A stretch of DNA of 64,000 bases from Buttiauxella agrestis ATCC 33320 (GCA_024169445.1 JALKFA010000001.1:2418001-2482000); one strand, 5' to 3'; numbered from the stretch's first letter, positions 29,301 to 39,118 are shown. Translations and numbers: made by a program. The notes: generated by a model from the letters alone, not told the origin.

Positions 29301-30623
29301 TCAAAATAGCGTCAGGCCAATAACGAATATCACGCCTGAGAACAGTAGTGCGGTAACGCAATAACCCATGATGTCGCGTACCCCCAGCCCAGCTATCGCC
29401 AGTGCAGGCAGTGCCCAGAAGGGTTGCGCCATGTTCATCCACTGTTCGCCATACGCGATTGCCATCACTGATTTACCCAAATCAGCGCCCAGAGCTTGTG
29501 CGGCAGGAATAACGAACGGCCCCTGAATTACCCAGTGTCCACCTCCTGATGGCACGGCGAAGTTGATCAGTGCGGAGCTGAAGAATGTCATGACGGGGAA
29601 GGTTTCTTTGTTGGCAACATTGATGAAAAACTCGGTAATCATGCCGCCGAGGCCTGAGTGTTCCATCATTAATTGAATGCCTGCATAAAACGGAAATTGC
29701 ACCAGAATCCCAGCAGTACTGCGGGCCGCAGCGCTAATCGCACGCATGTATGCCATCGGTGTTTTGTGAAGCAGAAGCCCGGCAACCATAAACATCATGT
29801 TCACGGTATTGATGGTGATGTTGAAACCTTTTTCATAAAACTGGAAACCCAGGTAGGCAATGCCCAACGCACTGACGATTAGTGCCAACAGGCGGCTTTC
29901 TTCCAGGCGTTCAGAAGGTGGGGCATCCTTTGCCAGGGTTTTCTGGAAATCGGCTTCTTCTTGCAATAAAACAGGATCAATCGTAATCACATCACCTGGT
30001 TTTGGCATCATCATGCGTGTGACGAAAGGCATCATCACGATAAGCCCAAGGGTGATGAAAAGATTGAAGCCACGGAACAAGGTATCTGATACCGGAATAA
30101 GCCCCGCAATATGTTCAACCGGGTTGCCTGGCGTTGCTGCAAGCAATGGCATTGAGCCAGAAAAACCACCGCCCCATGTCAGAAAACCGATGTAAGCACA
30201 GGCGATCAGCAGAGGATAATCGGAACCCTTCACCCGACGAGCCACCTCACGGGCAAACATGGCGCCTACCACCAGCCCAAAACCCCAGTTAATCACACAG
30301 GCAACTGAGCCAAAGAAGGTCACCAGCATGACGCCCTGAGTCGGCGTTTTTGCCGCAGAAGCGGTAAATTGCAGGATACGTTTAACGGGAGTGGAGCTGG
30401 CAAGTGCATGCCCGGTAACAATGATGAGTGCCATCTGCATGCCGAATGCGAGCAGATTCCAGAAGCCATCCCCCCACATTTTCACGATGCTTACCGGCGA
30501 ATGAGGCGTTAACCCCAACGCAATGATAAATGTCAGCAGCGTTAGCAACATGGCAAAAATGAGTGGGTCCGGGAGGTAACGACTCACAAAACGCGTCATC
30601 AGGCGGGAGATTCTACCGATCAT
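29301..30623 (-). CDS. atoE: AtoE, short-chain fatty acid transporter
   Basis: A 440-residue polytopic inner-membrane protein of the AtoE family, predicted to import short-chain fatty acids such as butyrate and acetoacetate. Many hydrophobic segments are visible (for example LIFAMLLTLLTFIIALGL and a C-terminal pair), and the conserved GFGLVVGA and SGGGHWVIQGPF segments are present. Its ATG overlaps the atoA stop by four bases, and it precedes atoB by 29 bases. Confidence 0.95.
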   Translation of the reverse strand: MIGRISRLMTRFVSRYLPDPLIFAMLLTLLTFIIALGLTPHSPVSIVKMWGDGFWNLLAFGMQMALIIVTGHALASSTPVKRILQFTASAAKTPTQGVMLVTFFGSVACVINWGFGLVVGAMFAREVARRVKGSDYPLLIACAYIGFLTWGGGFSGSMPLLAATPGNPVEHIAGLIPVSDTLFRGFNLFITLGLIVMMPFVTRMMMPKPGDVITIDPVLLQEEADFQKTLAKDAPPSERLEESRLLALIVSALGIAYLGFQFYEKGFNITINTVNMMFMVAGLLLHKTPMAYMRAISAAARSTAGILVQFPFYAGIQLMMEHSGLGGMITEFFINVANKETFPVMTFFSSALINFAVPSGGGHWVIQGPFVIPAAQALGADLGKSVMAIAYGEQWMNMAQPFWALPALAIAGLGVRDIMGYCVTALLFSGVIFVIGLTLF

Positions 30624-31285
30624 ACTAAACCTCCCTCTGCGCCCATTGGCATGAGGTGCAATTCAGGGGCTACGGTAAATTCGGCTGCGGTTTTTTGCGC
30701 TATATCCTCAACACTGACTCCTTCGGCATGCTCGGTTAGCCACATTTTTCCCTCTTTAAAACGGAACACGGCTAGCTCGGTAACCAGCATATGAACGGCG
30801 TTAAGTGCGGTCAGAGGAAGCGTACAGTTGGGCAGAATTTTGGACGAACCATCTTTTGCACAGTGCTCCATAGCAATGATGACGTGGCGAGCACCCGTCA
30901 CCAGGTCCATTGCGCCACCCATGCCTGGCACCATCTTGCCTGGGATCACCCAGTTAGCCAGATTAGCGTGCTGATCAACTTGCAGCCCACCCAGTACGCA
31001 GGCATCGACATGGCCGCCACGGATCAGTGCAAACGACATGGCGCTATCAAACATTGCAGCCCCCGGCAGGACTCCGCAAAGTTGTCCGCCAGCGTTAACC
31101 AGATCCGGATGAGGTTCATTGATGGGGCCAAGACCGAGAAACCCATTTTCTGACTGAAGAGTGATGTGAATACCTTCTGGCAGGTAATCGGCCACTTTGG
31201 TCGGCAAACCAATCCCCAGATTGACTATTGCGCCGTCGCGTAATTCCAAAGCCACGCGTCTGGCAATTTTTTCTTTAGCATTCAT
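30620..31285 (-). CDS. atoA: AtoA, acetate CoA-transferase beta subunit
   Basis: The 221-residue beta subunit of acetyl-CoA:acetoacetyl-CoA transferase, which moves CoA onto acetoacetate or short-chain acids. The catalytic glutamate is in the SENG motif (QSENGFLGLGP), preceded by NLGIGLPTKV. A good AGGAG precedes the ATG at 31285. It is about five residues longer than the E. coli subunit, at the C-terminus. It lies four bases after atoD and overlaps atoE. Confidence 0.96.
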   Translation of the reverse strand: MNAKEKIARRVALELRDGAIVNLGIGLPTKVADYLPEGIHITLQSENGFLGLGPINEPHPDLVNAGGQLCGVLPGAAMFDSAMSFALIRGGHVDACVLGGLQVDQHANLANWVIPGKMVPGMGGAMDLVTGARHVIIAMEHCAKDGSSKILPNCTLPLTALNAVHMLVTELAVFRFKEGKMWLTEHAEGVSVEDIAQKTAAEFTVAPELHLMPMGAEGGLV

Positions 31286-31289
31286 GGCA

Positions 31290-31946
31290 TTACTCCTGAG
31301 GATTCACAATGAAATCAATAACGGCGGCGGGGGTGATGACGTTGTCTGGTGCGATATCACCGACGGGCAGGAGTTCATCTGGCTCGGCAAAGGTAATGTC
31401 AGCGGCTAGCGCAATCAGGGGGTTGAAATTGCGGGCACTAAGTTGGTAGGTCAAATTTCCAGAGGTATCCGCCTGATGTGCGCGAATTAATGCGATATCG
31501 GCGCGCAGAGGGCGTTCGAGTAGCCAGGTTTTTCCTTCAAGGACAATCTTCTGTTTACCTTCTTCCACTACGGTGCCAACGCCTGTAGCGGTTAATACGC
31601 CGCCAAGCCCGGCACCGCCACAGCGGATTTGTTCAATCAGTGTTCCTTGTGGAACCAGTTCAACTTCAAGTTCGCCATCAATCATTTGCCGCCCAGTTTC
31701 TGGGTTGGTGCCAATGTGTGAAGCAATGACTTTCTTAACACGTCGGTTACCAATTAACGGGCCGAGACCGGTATCAACGAAGGCGGTATCATTGGCAATT
31801 ATCGTCAGGTTTTTAACACCAGAAGCCAGTAAGGCTTCAATCAGACGGGGTGGCGTTCCAACACCCATAAAGCCACCGACCATAACAGTCATGCCATCAC
31901 GGAAGTGCTCGGCGGCGTTATCAATAGTGATTACTTTGTTTTTCAT
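31290..31946 (-). CDS. atoD: AtoD, acetate CoA-transferase alpha subunit
   Basis: The 218-residue alpha subunit of the CoA-transferase. The family signature [18 protein letters not shown] is near the N-terminus and the GGAGLGG segment follows. The frame runs to 31985, but the ATG at 31946 has AGGGA upstream and starts MKNKVITI, as in the family, so the longer start is rejected; it would also overlap the transcription start predicted from the sigma-54 promoter. First gene of atoDAEB. Confidence 0.96.
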   Translation of the reverse strand: MKNKVITIDNAAEHFRDGMTVMVGGFMGVGTPPRLIEALLASGVKNLTIIANDTAFVDTGLGPLIGNRRVKKVIASHIGTNPETGRQMIDGELEVELVPQGTLIEQIRCGGAGLGGVLTATGVGTVVEEGKQKIVLEGKTWLLERPLRADIALIRAHQADTSGNLTYQLSARNFNPLIALAADITFAEPDELLPVGDIAPDNVITPAAVIDFIVNPQE

Positions 31947-31990
31947 GCTATTTCCCTTAGTCACTCTCCTTATGGAGATGTCCATGACAT

Positions 31991-32006
31991 AGCAAGGCGA
32001 ATGCCA
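31991..32006 (-). promoter_or_regulatory. Sigma-54 promoter of atoDAEB
   Basis: On the minus strand TGGCAT-TCGCC-TTGCT matches the -24/-12 consensus (GG-N10-GC exact). The start point would be near 31979, giving a leader of about 33 bases before the atoD ATG. It fits with AtoC being a sigma-54 activator encoded next door. Confidence 0.9.
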
Positions 32007-32101
32007 GTTCGCAGGAAACGCAAAAAAATGAGTTTAATTATTTGAATTTAATGATGTATTTTTAATTTTTGAATGAGAGGCATTGAAAGGGGGAGATGGA
32101 G

Positions 32102-32147
32102 TTAACCTGACAAAAATTGCACAGTTGCGCAATTTTTGTCAGGTTAA
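32102..32147. promoter_or_regulatory. Long palindrome, probable AtoC binding site
   Basis: A perfect 19-base inverted repeat (arms 32102-32120 and 32129-32147, spacer ACAGTTGC). The left arm is TTAACCTGACAAAAATTGC. Its centre is about 146 bases upstream of the predicted sigma-54 start, near the -146 to -107 AtoC site reported for E. coli. It begins three bases after the atoC stop, so in the atoSC transcript it would also form a strong hairpin, but no U tract follows. Confidence 0.8.
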
Positions 32148-32150
32148 AGA

Positions 32151-33530
32151 TTAGCCTTCGGCGATTTGCTCGATATTGTATTCTTGTAGCTTATACATTA
32201 ATGCCCGACGGCTGATCCCCAGTAGCATTGCTGCCCGAGTTCGATTGCCATAGTTGTCGTTAAGCGCCGATATGATCAGCGTTTTTTCATAACGCTTAAC
32301 GTTTTCTTTCAGAGAACCCGCAGTATCAGGCTCTTTGCCGCTTATAGGTTTAGAGGCTTGTAAGAGGGGAGGCAAATCTTCCGGGAAAATAACCATCCCA
32401 GTGCTCATTATGACGGCTCGCTCGATGATATTGGAAAGCTCACGAATGTTGCCCGGCCAGGTGTGAGACTCCAGTAACGCCATGGTAGAGGTGTCTATTT
32501 CAATGATTTCTCTTTGATTCTCCAAGTTAAATTTTTGCAGAAAATGGTTTGCCAGCAGTGAAATATCTTCCAGACGCTCCCGTAACGGTGGAAGCGTTAA
32601 ATGGATAACATTCAGGCGATACCAGAGGTCATTACGGAATGTTCCAGCTTCAACCATTGCAGGAATATCCCGGTTAGTTGCGGCGATAATTCGAATATCA
32701 ACGCGTACAGTCTGGCTACCGCCAATGCGTTCGAATTCTCTTTCCTGGAGAACGCGCAAAAGTTTTACTTGTAGATTAAGCGGCATTTCACCCACTTCAT
32801 CCAGCAGCAATGTGCCTCCGTGAGCGCGTTCAAACAAACCATGTCGTTGCAGTTGTGCGCCGGTAAAAGCCCCTTTCTCGTGACCGAAAAGCTCACTTTC
32901 CAGCAGTGATTCTGGTAATGCCGCACAATTTATTTTGATAAACGGCCCTTGGCTACGACCACTATTGTAATGAATAGCTCTCGCGATAAGCTCCTTACCC
33001 GTGCCGCTTTCTCCTGATATCAATACGCTGGCGTGGCTAAGCGCAATTTTGGCGGTATCGCGACAGATTTCCATCATGGCTGGGCTTTGGGTGAGGATAT
33101 GACCCCATTGGTAGCTTTTCGACAATTGTTGATGCAGTTGGTTAATTTGTTGCTTCATGTCCTGCATTTGCATCGCGCGCTGGATGACGAGCTTAACCTC
33201 GCTTAAATCGAAAGGTTTAATAACGTAATCAAAGGCACCAAAACGTAGCGCTTCTACAGCGGTTTCCACAGCGGCATAAGCTGTCATCAGAATGACTGGC
33301 GTTCCCGGCCGAACAGCGCGCATTTTTTCCAGTGCTTCAATGCCATTAAGCACTGGCATGCGTATATCCATTAACACCACATCGGGTTGATGTGAATGGA
33401 ATAACTCTAGTGCTTCGCAGCCGTTTGCCGCACAAAGTGGACGATGCCCATCCAGCGTGAAAGCGGTGGTGAGCATCCGACGGACGTTTGCTTCATCATC
33501 AACAATCAGTATTTGCCAGCTTTGTTTCAT
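32151..33530 (-). CDS. atoC: AtoC, sigma-54 response regulator
   Basis: A 459-residue NtrC-family activator of atoDAEB. The receiver domain has phospho-acceptor Asp55 in VVLMDIRMPVLNG and Lys in YVIKPFD. The AAA+ domain has Walker A GESGTGKE, the sigma-54 contact loop GAFTGA, and Walker B GGTLLLDEVGEMP. The C-terminal Fis-type HTH includes NRTRAAMLLGISRRALMYKL. It overlaps the atoS 3' end by 32 bases. It partners with AtoS in response to acetoacetate. Confidence 0.97.
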   Translation of the reverse strand: MKQSWQILIVDDEANVRRMLTTAFTLDGHRPLCAANGCEALELFHSHQPDVVLMDIRMPVLNGIEALEKMRAVRPGTPVILMTAYAAVETAVEALRFGAFDYVIKPFDLSEVKLVIQRAMQMQDMKQQINQLHQQLSKSYQWGHILTQSPAMMEICRDTAKIALSHASVLISGESGTGKELIARAIHYNSGRSQGPFIKINCAALPESLLESELFGHEKGAFTGAQLQRHGLFERAHGGTLLLDEVGEMPLNLQVKLLRVLQEREFERIGGSQTVRVDIRIIAATNRDIPAMVEAGTFRNDLWYRLNVIHLTLPPLRERLEDISLLANHFLQKFNLENQREIIEIDTSTMALLESHTWPGNIRELSNIIERAVIMSTGMVIFPEDLPPLLQASKPISGKEPDTAGSLKENVKRYEKTLIISALNDNYGNRTRAAMLLGISRRALMYKLQEYNIEQIAEG

Positions 33531-35358
33531 GGTCGCTCTCTTGAGTTTGATTCACAGGTAATAACAGGGTGAAAGTGGTTCCCTTATTGGGATGGCTGGT
33601 GAAGCGGATGTCACCCTGGTGAGCATTGATAATGCGCTGACTGATTGCCAAACCAAGCCCTGTACCTGAAGATTTTGTGGTGTAAAAAGGATCGAATATT
33701 TTGCTTTTTATCTGTTCGCTAATACCGCAACCATTGTCTTTAATCCGCAGTATTTGATGGGTATCGCCCAGGCGTCGGGTGCGGATGAAAATTTTGCCTC
33801 TGGCGGGAATTGCTTGTACGGCATTGATCAGAATATTAAGAATGACCTGTTTTAGCATTTCTCCATCGGCCTCAATATCTGTGAGCGAATGATCGACTCG
33901 GGTCAAAAAATCAATTCGCGCCTCAACACCTTTGGTTTTGATTAACACCAGGCAATCATTGAGGATTTGATTGAGGTTCACGGCTTGCCATTTCCCCGTT
34001 TGAGGACGGGCAAAATCCAGTAACTGTTGAATGACAGCATTAATAGACTGGATCTCTTTAAGGATAATGCGCAGATATTCCTGGCGCTGCGGATCAGTTT
34101 CCAGCTCTCTGAGAATTTGGGCATACCCTTTAATGGCGGTAAGAGGATTTCGCACTTCATGCGCAACACCAGCCATGAGTTCGCCGAGGGCGGCTAATCG
34201 TTCTGCCTGGGCCATTCTGCGTTGTATTTCTTTGCGGGCAGTGAGATCAGACAGAATCACCAGTGCGCCAATCAGTTCGTTGTTCGCATTGAAAATCTGG
34301 CTGGTGGTGACACTCAGTTCAATGGTGCGATGCCGGGCTGGGAAGGTGACTTCTCTGGCAACAAAACTGGTGCCTTTTTCCAGGGTTTCAAGAATAGGGC
34401 TATGGAAAAGCGAGGTAGAAAACATTGTAGAGTAGGGCTTGCCGAGTAGTTCATCCTGGCGGTATCCCGTCGTCGCTTCGGCAGTGGGGTTCATCAGGGT
34501 TACAAGCCCTTGAGTATCGACGGCAATAACACCATCTGCTGCGTTTTCAATAATCAGGTCGTTAAGTGTTCTGGTTTCACGTAGTGCTCGCGCCAGAGCA
34601 TTGACGCTGGAGGTGATATCGCCCATTTCACCCGTCAACGCCGGCAGTTGAGTGTCCAGGTTTTGTGGCAAGGCCGCAAGCCCATGCTTAATGACTTCAA
34701 TATCCGAACTCAGGCGACGGGAGAACACAATGATCAGGCATATGCTGATAAGCAAACCGACGGCGAGTACGATAATGACCCGTAAATCCATCGCCAGTGC
34801 TTGCTGGCTGATATCTTCAGACAATTCATTCGCCCAGATATAGCCAATTATTTCCCCATTGCGGCTGATGGGCAGCATCACATTCATGATGTTTCCGCGT
34901 ACTTGTTTACCCCATACGACCTGGTTTTGCTGGCTGGTCATGACATGCCGACCAGGGTGGTCAACTGAAATGCTCAGGCCAACATTACTTTGATAAGCAT
35001 TTTTGGGCGCGTAGGTAATAATGGCATCAAGTTGGCGGTGATAGTAACCCGCACCCACGCCTGGGAAGGAGGTTGCTATCTGCTCGGTTCGTGATGAAAG
35101 GTGCTGATTCAAGGCTTGAATTCTTGCCGCCCGGGGCAGGTTTGCATACAGGGCAAAGTCATCGCCAAGTTGCCTATCCAACAGGTGCGTTACCGCAAAT
35201 AACTTATTCTGTTTTTCTTTAAGTAAGGCCGCTTTGCCTTCGCTTTCCACAAAGTAGCCAATCGTCAGGATAGGGATTGTGACCATCAATACCGCGATGA
35301 CGATGAGCTTACTGCGCAGTCGTCTGGGGATGCATTGTAGGTAAAGGGACCGTAACAT
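33499..35358 (-). CDS. atoS: AtoS, sensor histidine kinase
   Basis: A membrane sensor kinase of about 619 residues, partner of AtoC. An N-terminal membrane helix (KLIVIAVLMVTIPILTIGYFV), a periplasmic sensing region of about 140 residues, a second helix (RVIIVLAVGLLISICLIIVF), a HAMP-like linker, a PAS domain (NAADGVIAVDTQG), the H box GVAHEVRNPLTAIKGY, N box and G boxes (DNGCGI, GTGLGLAIS) are in order. Two ATG codons fit: 35364 and 35358. The second has GGAAGG at nine bases and is preferred. The 3' end overlaps atoC. Confidence 0.95.
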   Translation of the reverse strand: MLRSLYLQCIPRRLRSKLIVIAVLMVTIPILTIGYFVESEGKAALLKEKQNKLFAVTHLLDRQLGDDFALYANLPRAARIQALNQHLSSRTEQIATSFPGVGAGYYHRQLDAIITYAPKNAYQSNVGLSISVDHPGRHVMTSQQNQVVWGKQVRGNIMNVMLPISRNGEIIGYIWANELSEDISQQALAMDLRVIIVLAVGLLISICLIIVFSRRLSSDIEVIKHGLAALPQNLDTQLPALTGEMGDITSSVNALARALRETRTLNDLIIENAADGVIAVDTQGLVTLMNPTAEATTGYRQDELLGKPYSTMFSTSLFHSPILETLEKGTSFVAREVTFPARHRTIELSVTTSQIFNANNELIGALVILSDLTARKEIQRRMAQAERLAALGELMAGVAHEVRNPLTAIKGYAQILRELETDPQRQEYLRIILKEIQSINAVIQQLLDFARPQTGKWQAVNLNQILNDCLVLIKTKGVEARIDFLTRVDHSLTDIEADGEMLKQVILNILINAVQAIPARGKIFIRTRRLGDTHQILRIKDNGCGISEQIKSKIFDPFYTTKSSGTGLGLAISQRIINAHQGDIRFTSHPNKGTTFTLLLPVNQTQESDHETKLANTDC

Positions 35359-35535
35359 TAACATTGGCCTTCCACTGGCTGGTTGTTGACGGATTATGAA
35401 GCGATGTTCTGAGTAAGTCCGGATCGGCGGTCAAACTATCACACAGTGATCATTCCCTTTGCCGTTGCGGGCTGCCATTTTTGCGGCTACCTTAACGGCA
35501 TCCAAAGTTTTGCAATTTCCACGACCAGGCTCAAT

Positions 35536-38382
35536 TTGAAATATCTTGTCTCTTTTCGCACCACACTAAAAGTCTCCCGCTACCTGTTTCGGGCACTGGC
35601 TTTATTGCTTTGGCTGTTGATTGCACTCTTTTCCGTGTTCTACATCGTAAATGCACTGCATGAAAAAGAGTCTGAAATTCGTCAGGAATTTAATATCAGC
35701 TTTGACCAGGCGCAGCGTTACATACAACGTACGTCTGATGTGGTGAAAGAGCTTAAGTACATTGCGGAAAATCGGCTTTCTGCGACCAATGGCGTGTTGC
35801 CTGCCATGGAAAATGATGACAACAAAATCGATCCGCCCAATTTCATGCCGTTATTCCCGGATTCTGACTGTTCAGCCGTCAGTGCTTCCTGGCGTACTTC
35901 GCTGCAATCTCTGGCGTGGTTTTTACGTTACTGGCGTGACAATTTCTCTGCCGCCTACGATCTCAATCGCGTCTTTTTGATTGGTGGCGATAACCTGTGT
36001 ATGGCGGATTTCGGCCTGCGTGAAATGCCGCTCGAGCGCGAAAAAGCGCTGAAAAATCTGCATGAACGCATCATGAAATATCGCAGCGCCCCGCAGGATG
36101 AGCACAGCAATAGCATTTACTGGATTGGCCCTGGCGCGCGCCCTGGAGTCGGTTACTTCTATACACTGACACCTGTTTATTTGGCTAACCGCCTGCAAGC
36201 TCTGCTGGGTGTTGAGCAAACCATCCGCATGGAAAACTTCCTGTCGCCGGGTTCTATGCCGATTGGTGTGACGATTCTGGATGAAAATAGCCGTCCGCTG
36301 ATCTCCCTTACTGGCCCCGAAACGCGTATTCAGCCTGAAGAAAAATGGCTTCAGGAGCGCTCGTGGTTTGGTTATACCTCGGGCTTTAAGCAATTCATTC
36401 TCAAGAAAAATTTACCGCCTTCATCAATGAGCGTGGTGTATTCAGTACCGGTGGATATGGTTCTGGAACGCATCCGCATGCTGATCCTCAACGCTGTACT
36501 GCTCAATATTCTGGTGGGCGCAGTGCTGTTTACCCTGGCGAGGATGTACGAAAAGCGGATATTTATCCCGGCAGAAAATGACGCCCAGCGCCTGGAAGAA
36601 CACGAGCAGTTCAACCGTAAAATTGTCGCTTCAGCACCGGTCGGCATCTGTATTCTGCGTACTCAGGACGGAACAAATATTCTGAGTAACGAGCTGGCGC
36701 ACAACTATCTCAACATGTTGACGCATGAAGACCGGCAACGGCTGACGCAAATCATCTGTGGCCAGCAGGTTAACTTTGTCGATGTGCTGACCAGCAGCCA
36801 TACCAACTTGCAGATTAGCTTCGTACATTCTCGTTACCGCAACGAAAACGTGGCGATTTGCGTGCTGGTGGATGTCAGCGCGCGCGTCAAAATGGAAGAG
36901 TCGCTCCAGGAAATGGCACAAGCCTCCGAGCAGGCGAGCCAATCAAAATCCATGTTCCTTGCCACGGTCAGTCATGAACTGCGCACACCGCTTTACGGCA
37001 TCATCGGCAACCTGGATTTATTGCAAACCAAAGAGTTGCCGAAAGGGGTGGATCGCCTGGTGACGGCGATGAACAACTCTTCCAGTCTGTTGCTGAAAAT
37101 CATCAGCGATATTCTCGACTTCTCAAAAATTGAATCCGAGCAGTTGAAAATTGAGCCGCGAGAGTTCTCACCACGTGAAGTGATGAGTCACATCACCGCC
37201 AACTATTTACCGCTGGTGGTGCGTAAACAACTCGGCTTGTACTGTTTTATCGAACCCGACGTGCCACTGACGCTGCAAGGCGACCCGATGCGCTTGCAGC
37301 AAGTGATTTCCAACTTGCTCAGTAACGCGATCAAATTCACGGATGTTGGCTGTATTGTCCTGCATGTCAGCGTAGCGGGGGATTATCTTTCTTTGCGTGT
37401 GCGCGATACCGGCGTGGGGATTCCCGCAAAAGAAGTCACGCGGTTATTTGATCCGTTCTTCCAGGCTGGTACCGGCGTGCAGCACAATTTCCAGGGCACC
37501 GGTCTCGGTCTGGCTATCTGTGAAAAGCTTATCAGTATGATGGATGGCGATATTTCGGTTGATACCGAAGTGGGAATGGGTAGCCAGTTTACGATTCGCA
37601 TTCCTTTATACAGTGCAAATTACGCCGAGCCAGCACAGGTTGAAGGTTTACTGAATAAGCGTTGTTGGCTGGCGGTTCGGAATGCTTCGCTGAGTAAATT
37701 CCTCGAGTCGATACTGGCAAGAAACCACTTTGAAGTTTTGCAGTATCAGGGTCAGATACCTGATAACGATGATATTTTAATCACCGATGATGAACTGGAA
37801 AAAGTCTGGGAAGGGCGCGCAGCGATTATTTTCTGTCGTCGTCATATCGGTATCCCGATTGAAATCTCCCCTGGTTGTTGGCTGCACAGCCTGGCTGCTC
37901 CTCATGATTTACTGTTGTTACTGGGGCGCATTTACAGCGTGACGGTTAACCAGCCAGGCGTTGATTCTGAATCACCTGCGCCATCGGGTAGCAATGAACA
38001 CAACGATGACATGATGATACTCGTCGTCGACGATCATCCAATCAACCGGCGCTTGCTGGCAGATCAGTTGGGATCATTGGGCTATCAGTGTAAAACAGCG
38101 AATGACGGCGTCGATGCATTGAATGTGTTGAGTAAAAATCACATTGATATTGTGCTCAGCGACGTCAACATGCCGAATATGGATGGTTATCGTCTGACAC
38201 AACGCATTCGTCAGCTAGGTTTGACACTGCCAGTCGTGGGCGTGACAGCCAATGCGTTGGCTGAAGAAAGACAACGTTGTCTGGAGTCGGGAATGGATAG
38301 TTGCCTGTCAAAACCGGTGACGCTGGATATTCTTAAACAGACAGTCGATCTTTATGCGGCACGCGTGCGTAGCGGCAGATAA
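35536..38382 (+). CDS. rcsC: RcsC, hybrid sensor kinase of the Rcs phosphorelay
   Basis: A 948-residue inner-membrane hybrid kinase that passes phosphate via RcsD to RcsB during envelope stress. It has an N-terminal helix (FRALALLLWLLIALFSVFYIV), a periplasmic domain, a second helix near residue 340, a PAS-like region, the H box FLATVSHELRTPLYG (His480), an ATPase domain (RDTGVGIP, GTGLGLAI), the RcsC ABL region and a receiver domain with Asp876 in VLSDVNMPNMDG. The frame is open from a GTG at 35446, but the family starts at the MKYL equivalent, here a TTG at 35536, which gives the E. coli length within one residue. That TTG start is inferred by homology. Confidence 0.95.
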   Translation: MKYLVSFRTTLKVSRYLFRALALLLWLLIALFSVFYIVNALHEKESEIRQEFNISFDQAQRYIQRTSDVVKELKYIAENRLSATNGVLPAMENDDNKIDPPNFMPLFPDSDCSAVSASWRTSLQSLAWFLRYWRDNFSAAYDLNRVFLIGGDNLCMADFGLREMPLEREKALKNLHERIMKYRSAPQDEHSNSIYWIGPGARPGVGYFYTLTPVYLANRLQALLGVEQTIRMENFLSPGSMPIGVTILDENSRPLISLTGPETRIQPEEKWLQERSWFGYTSGFKQFILKKNLPPSSMSVVYSVPVDMVLERIRMLILNAVLLNILVGAVLFTLARMYEKRIFIPAENDAQRLEEHEQFNRKIVASAPVGICILRTQDGTNILSNELAHNYLNMLTHEDRQRLTQIICGQQVNFVDVLTSSHTNLQISFVHSRYRNENVAICVLVDVSARVKMEESLQEMAQASEQASQSKSMFLATVSHELRTPLYGIIGNLDLLQTKELPKGVDRLVTAMNNSSSLLLKIISDILDFSKIESEQLKIEPREFSPREVMSHITANYLPLVVRKQLGLYCFIEPDVPLTLQGDPMRLQQVISNLLSNAIKFTDVGCIVLHVSVAGDYLSLRVRDTGVGIPAKEVTRLFDPFFQAGTGVQHNFQGTGLGLAICEKLISMMDGDISVDTEVGMGSQFTIRIPLYSANYAEPAQVEGLLNKRCWLAVRNASLSKFLESILARNHFEVLQYQGQIPDNDDILITDDELEKVWEGRAAIIFCRRHIGIPIEISPGCWLHSLAAPHDLLLLLGRIYSVTVNQPGVDSESPAPSGSNEHNDDMMILVVDDHPINRRLLADQLGSLGYQCKTANDGVDALNVLSKNHIDIVLSDVNMPNMDGYRLTQRIRQLGLTLPVVGVTANALAEERQRCLESGMDSCLSKPVTLDILKQTVDLYAARVRSGR

Positions 38383-38386
38383 AAAA

Positions 38387-38463
38387 ATGGTGGATGTCGC
38401 TTACGCTAATCCACCTTACAAATGCTTTCTTGTAGGTCGGATAAGCGCAGCGTCATCCGACAT
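38387..38463. repeat. REP doublet between rcsC and rcsB
   Basis: GGTGGAT/ATCCACC palindrome (38389-38415) then GTCGGAT/ATCCGAC palindrome (38436-38461), the third copy of the same ordered pair in this window, lying between convergent genes. Confidence 0.8.
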
Positions 38464-38467
38464 TGAT

Positions 38468-39118
38468 TTATTCTTTGTCGGCCGGAGACAGGCTAACGGA
38501 AGAAAGATAATTCAGCAGGGCGATATCGTTTTCTACGCCCAGTTTCATCATGGCTGATTTTTTCTGGCTACTGATGGTTTTAATGCTGCGGTTCAGTTTG
38601 CGGGCAATTTCGGTGACCAGGAAACCTTCAGCGAACAGGCGCAGCACTTCGCTCTCTTTCGGAGACAAACGTTTGTCGCCGTAACCGCCAGCGCTGATTT
38701 TTTCCAGCAGGCGAGAAACGCTCTCTGGGGTGAATTTTTTGCCTTTCTGCAATGCGGCCAGCGCTTTTGGTAAGTCAGTTGGCGCGCCTTGCTTGAGTAC
38801 AATCCCTTCGATATCAAGTTCTAACACTGCACTCAAAATGGCAGGGTTGTTATTCATCGTCAACACGATGATCGACAGATGAGGGAAGTGACGCTTGATG
38901 TATTTGATAAGCGTAATGCCGTCGCCGTATTTGTCGCCAGGCATTGAGAGATCGGTTATCAAAACATGGGCATCAAGTTTTGGCAGGTTATTGATAAGCG
39001 CTGTGGAATCTTCAAACTCACCGACAACATTCACCCACTCGATCTGCTCGAGAGATTTACGAATGCCGAACAGGACAATCGGATGGTCGTCGGCAATAAT
39101 TACGTTCATACTGTTCAT
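38468..39118 (-). CDS. rcsB: RcsB, response regulator of the Rcs phosphorelay
   Basis: A 216-residue NarL/FixJ-type regulator of capsule, motility and envelope genes. Phospho-acceptor Asp56 is in HVLITDLSMPGDKYGDG. The C-terminal LuxR-type HTH is RLSPKESEVLRLFAEGFLVTE. The sequence is nearly identical to the E. coli protein. The frame extends to 39205, but the ATG at 39118 gives the conserved start. It follows rcsD after 16 bases, consistent with an rcsDB operon; rcsB often also has its own promoter inside rcsD. Confidence 0.98.
   Translation of the reverse strand: MNSMNVIIADDHPIVLFGIRKSLEQIEWVNVVGEFEDSTALINNLPKLDAHVLITDLSMPGDKYGDGITLIKYIKRHFPHLSIIVLTMNNNPAILSAVLELDIEGIVLKQGAPTDLPKALAALQKGKKFTPESVSRLLEKISAGGYGDKRLSPKESEVLRLFAEGFLVTEIARKLNRSIKTISSQKKSAMMKLGVENDIALLNYLSSVSLSPADKE

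Noticed and set aside
32102-32147. Ato palindrome considered as an intrinsic terminator of atoSC
   Set aside because: No U-rich tract follows the stem on the minus strand; position and symmetry fit a regulator site better.
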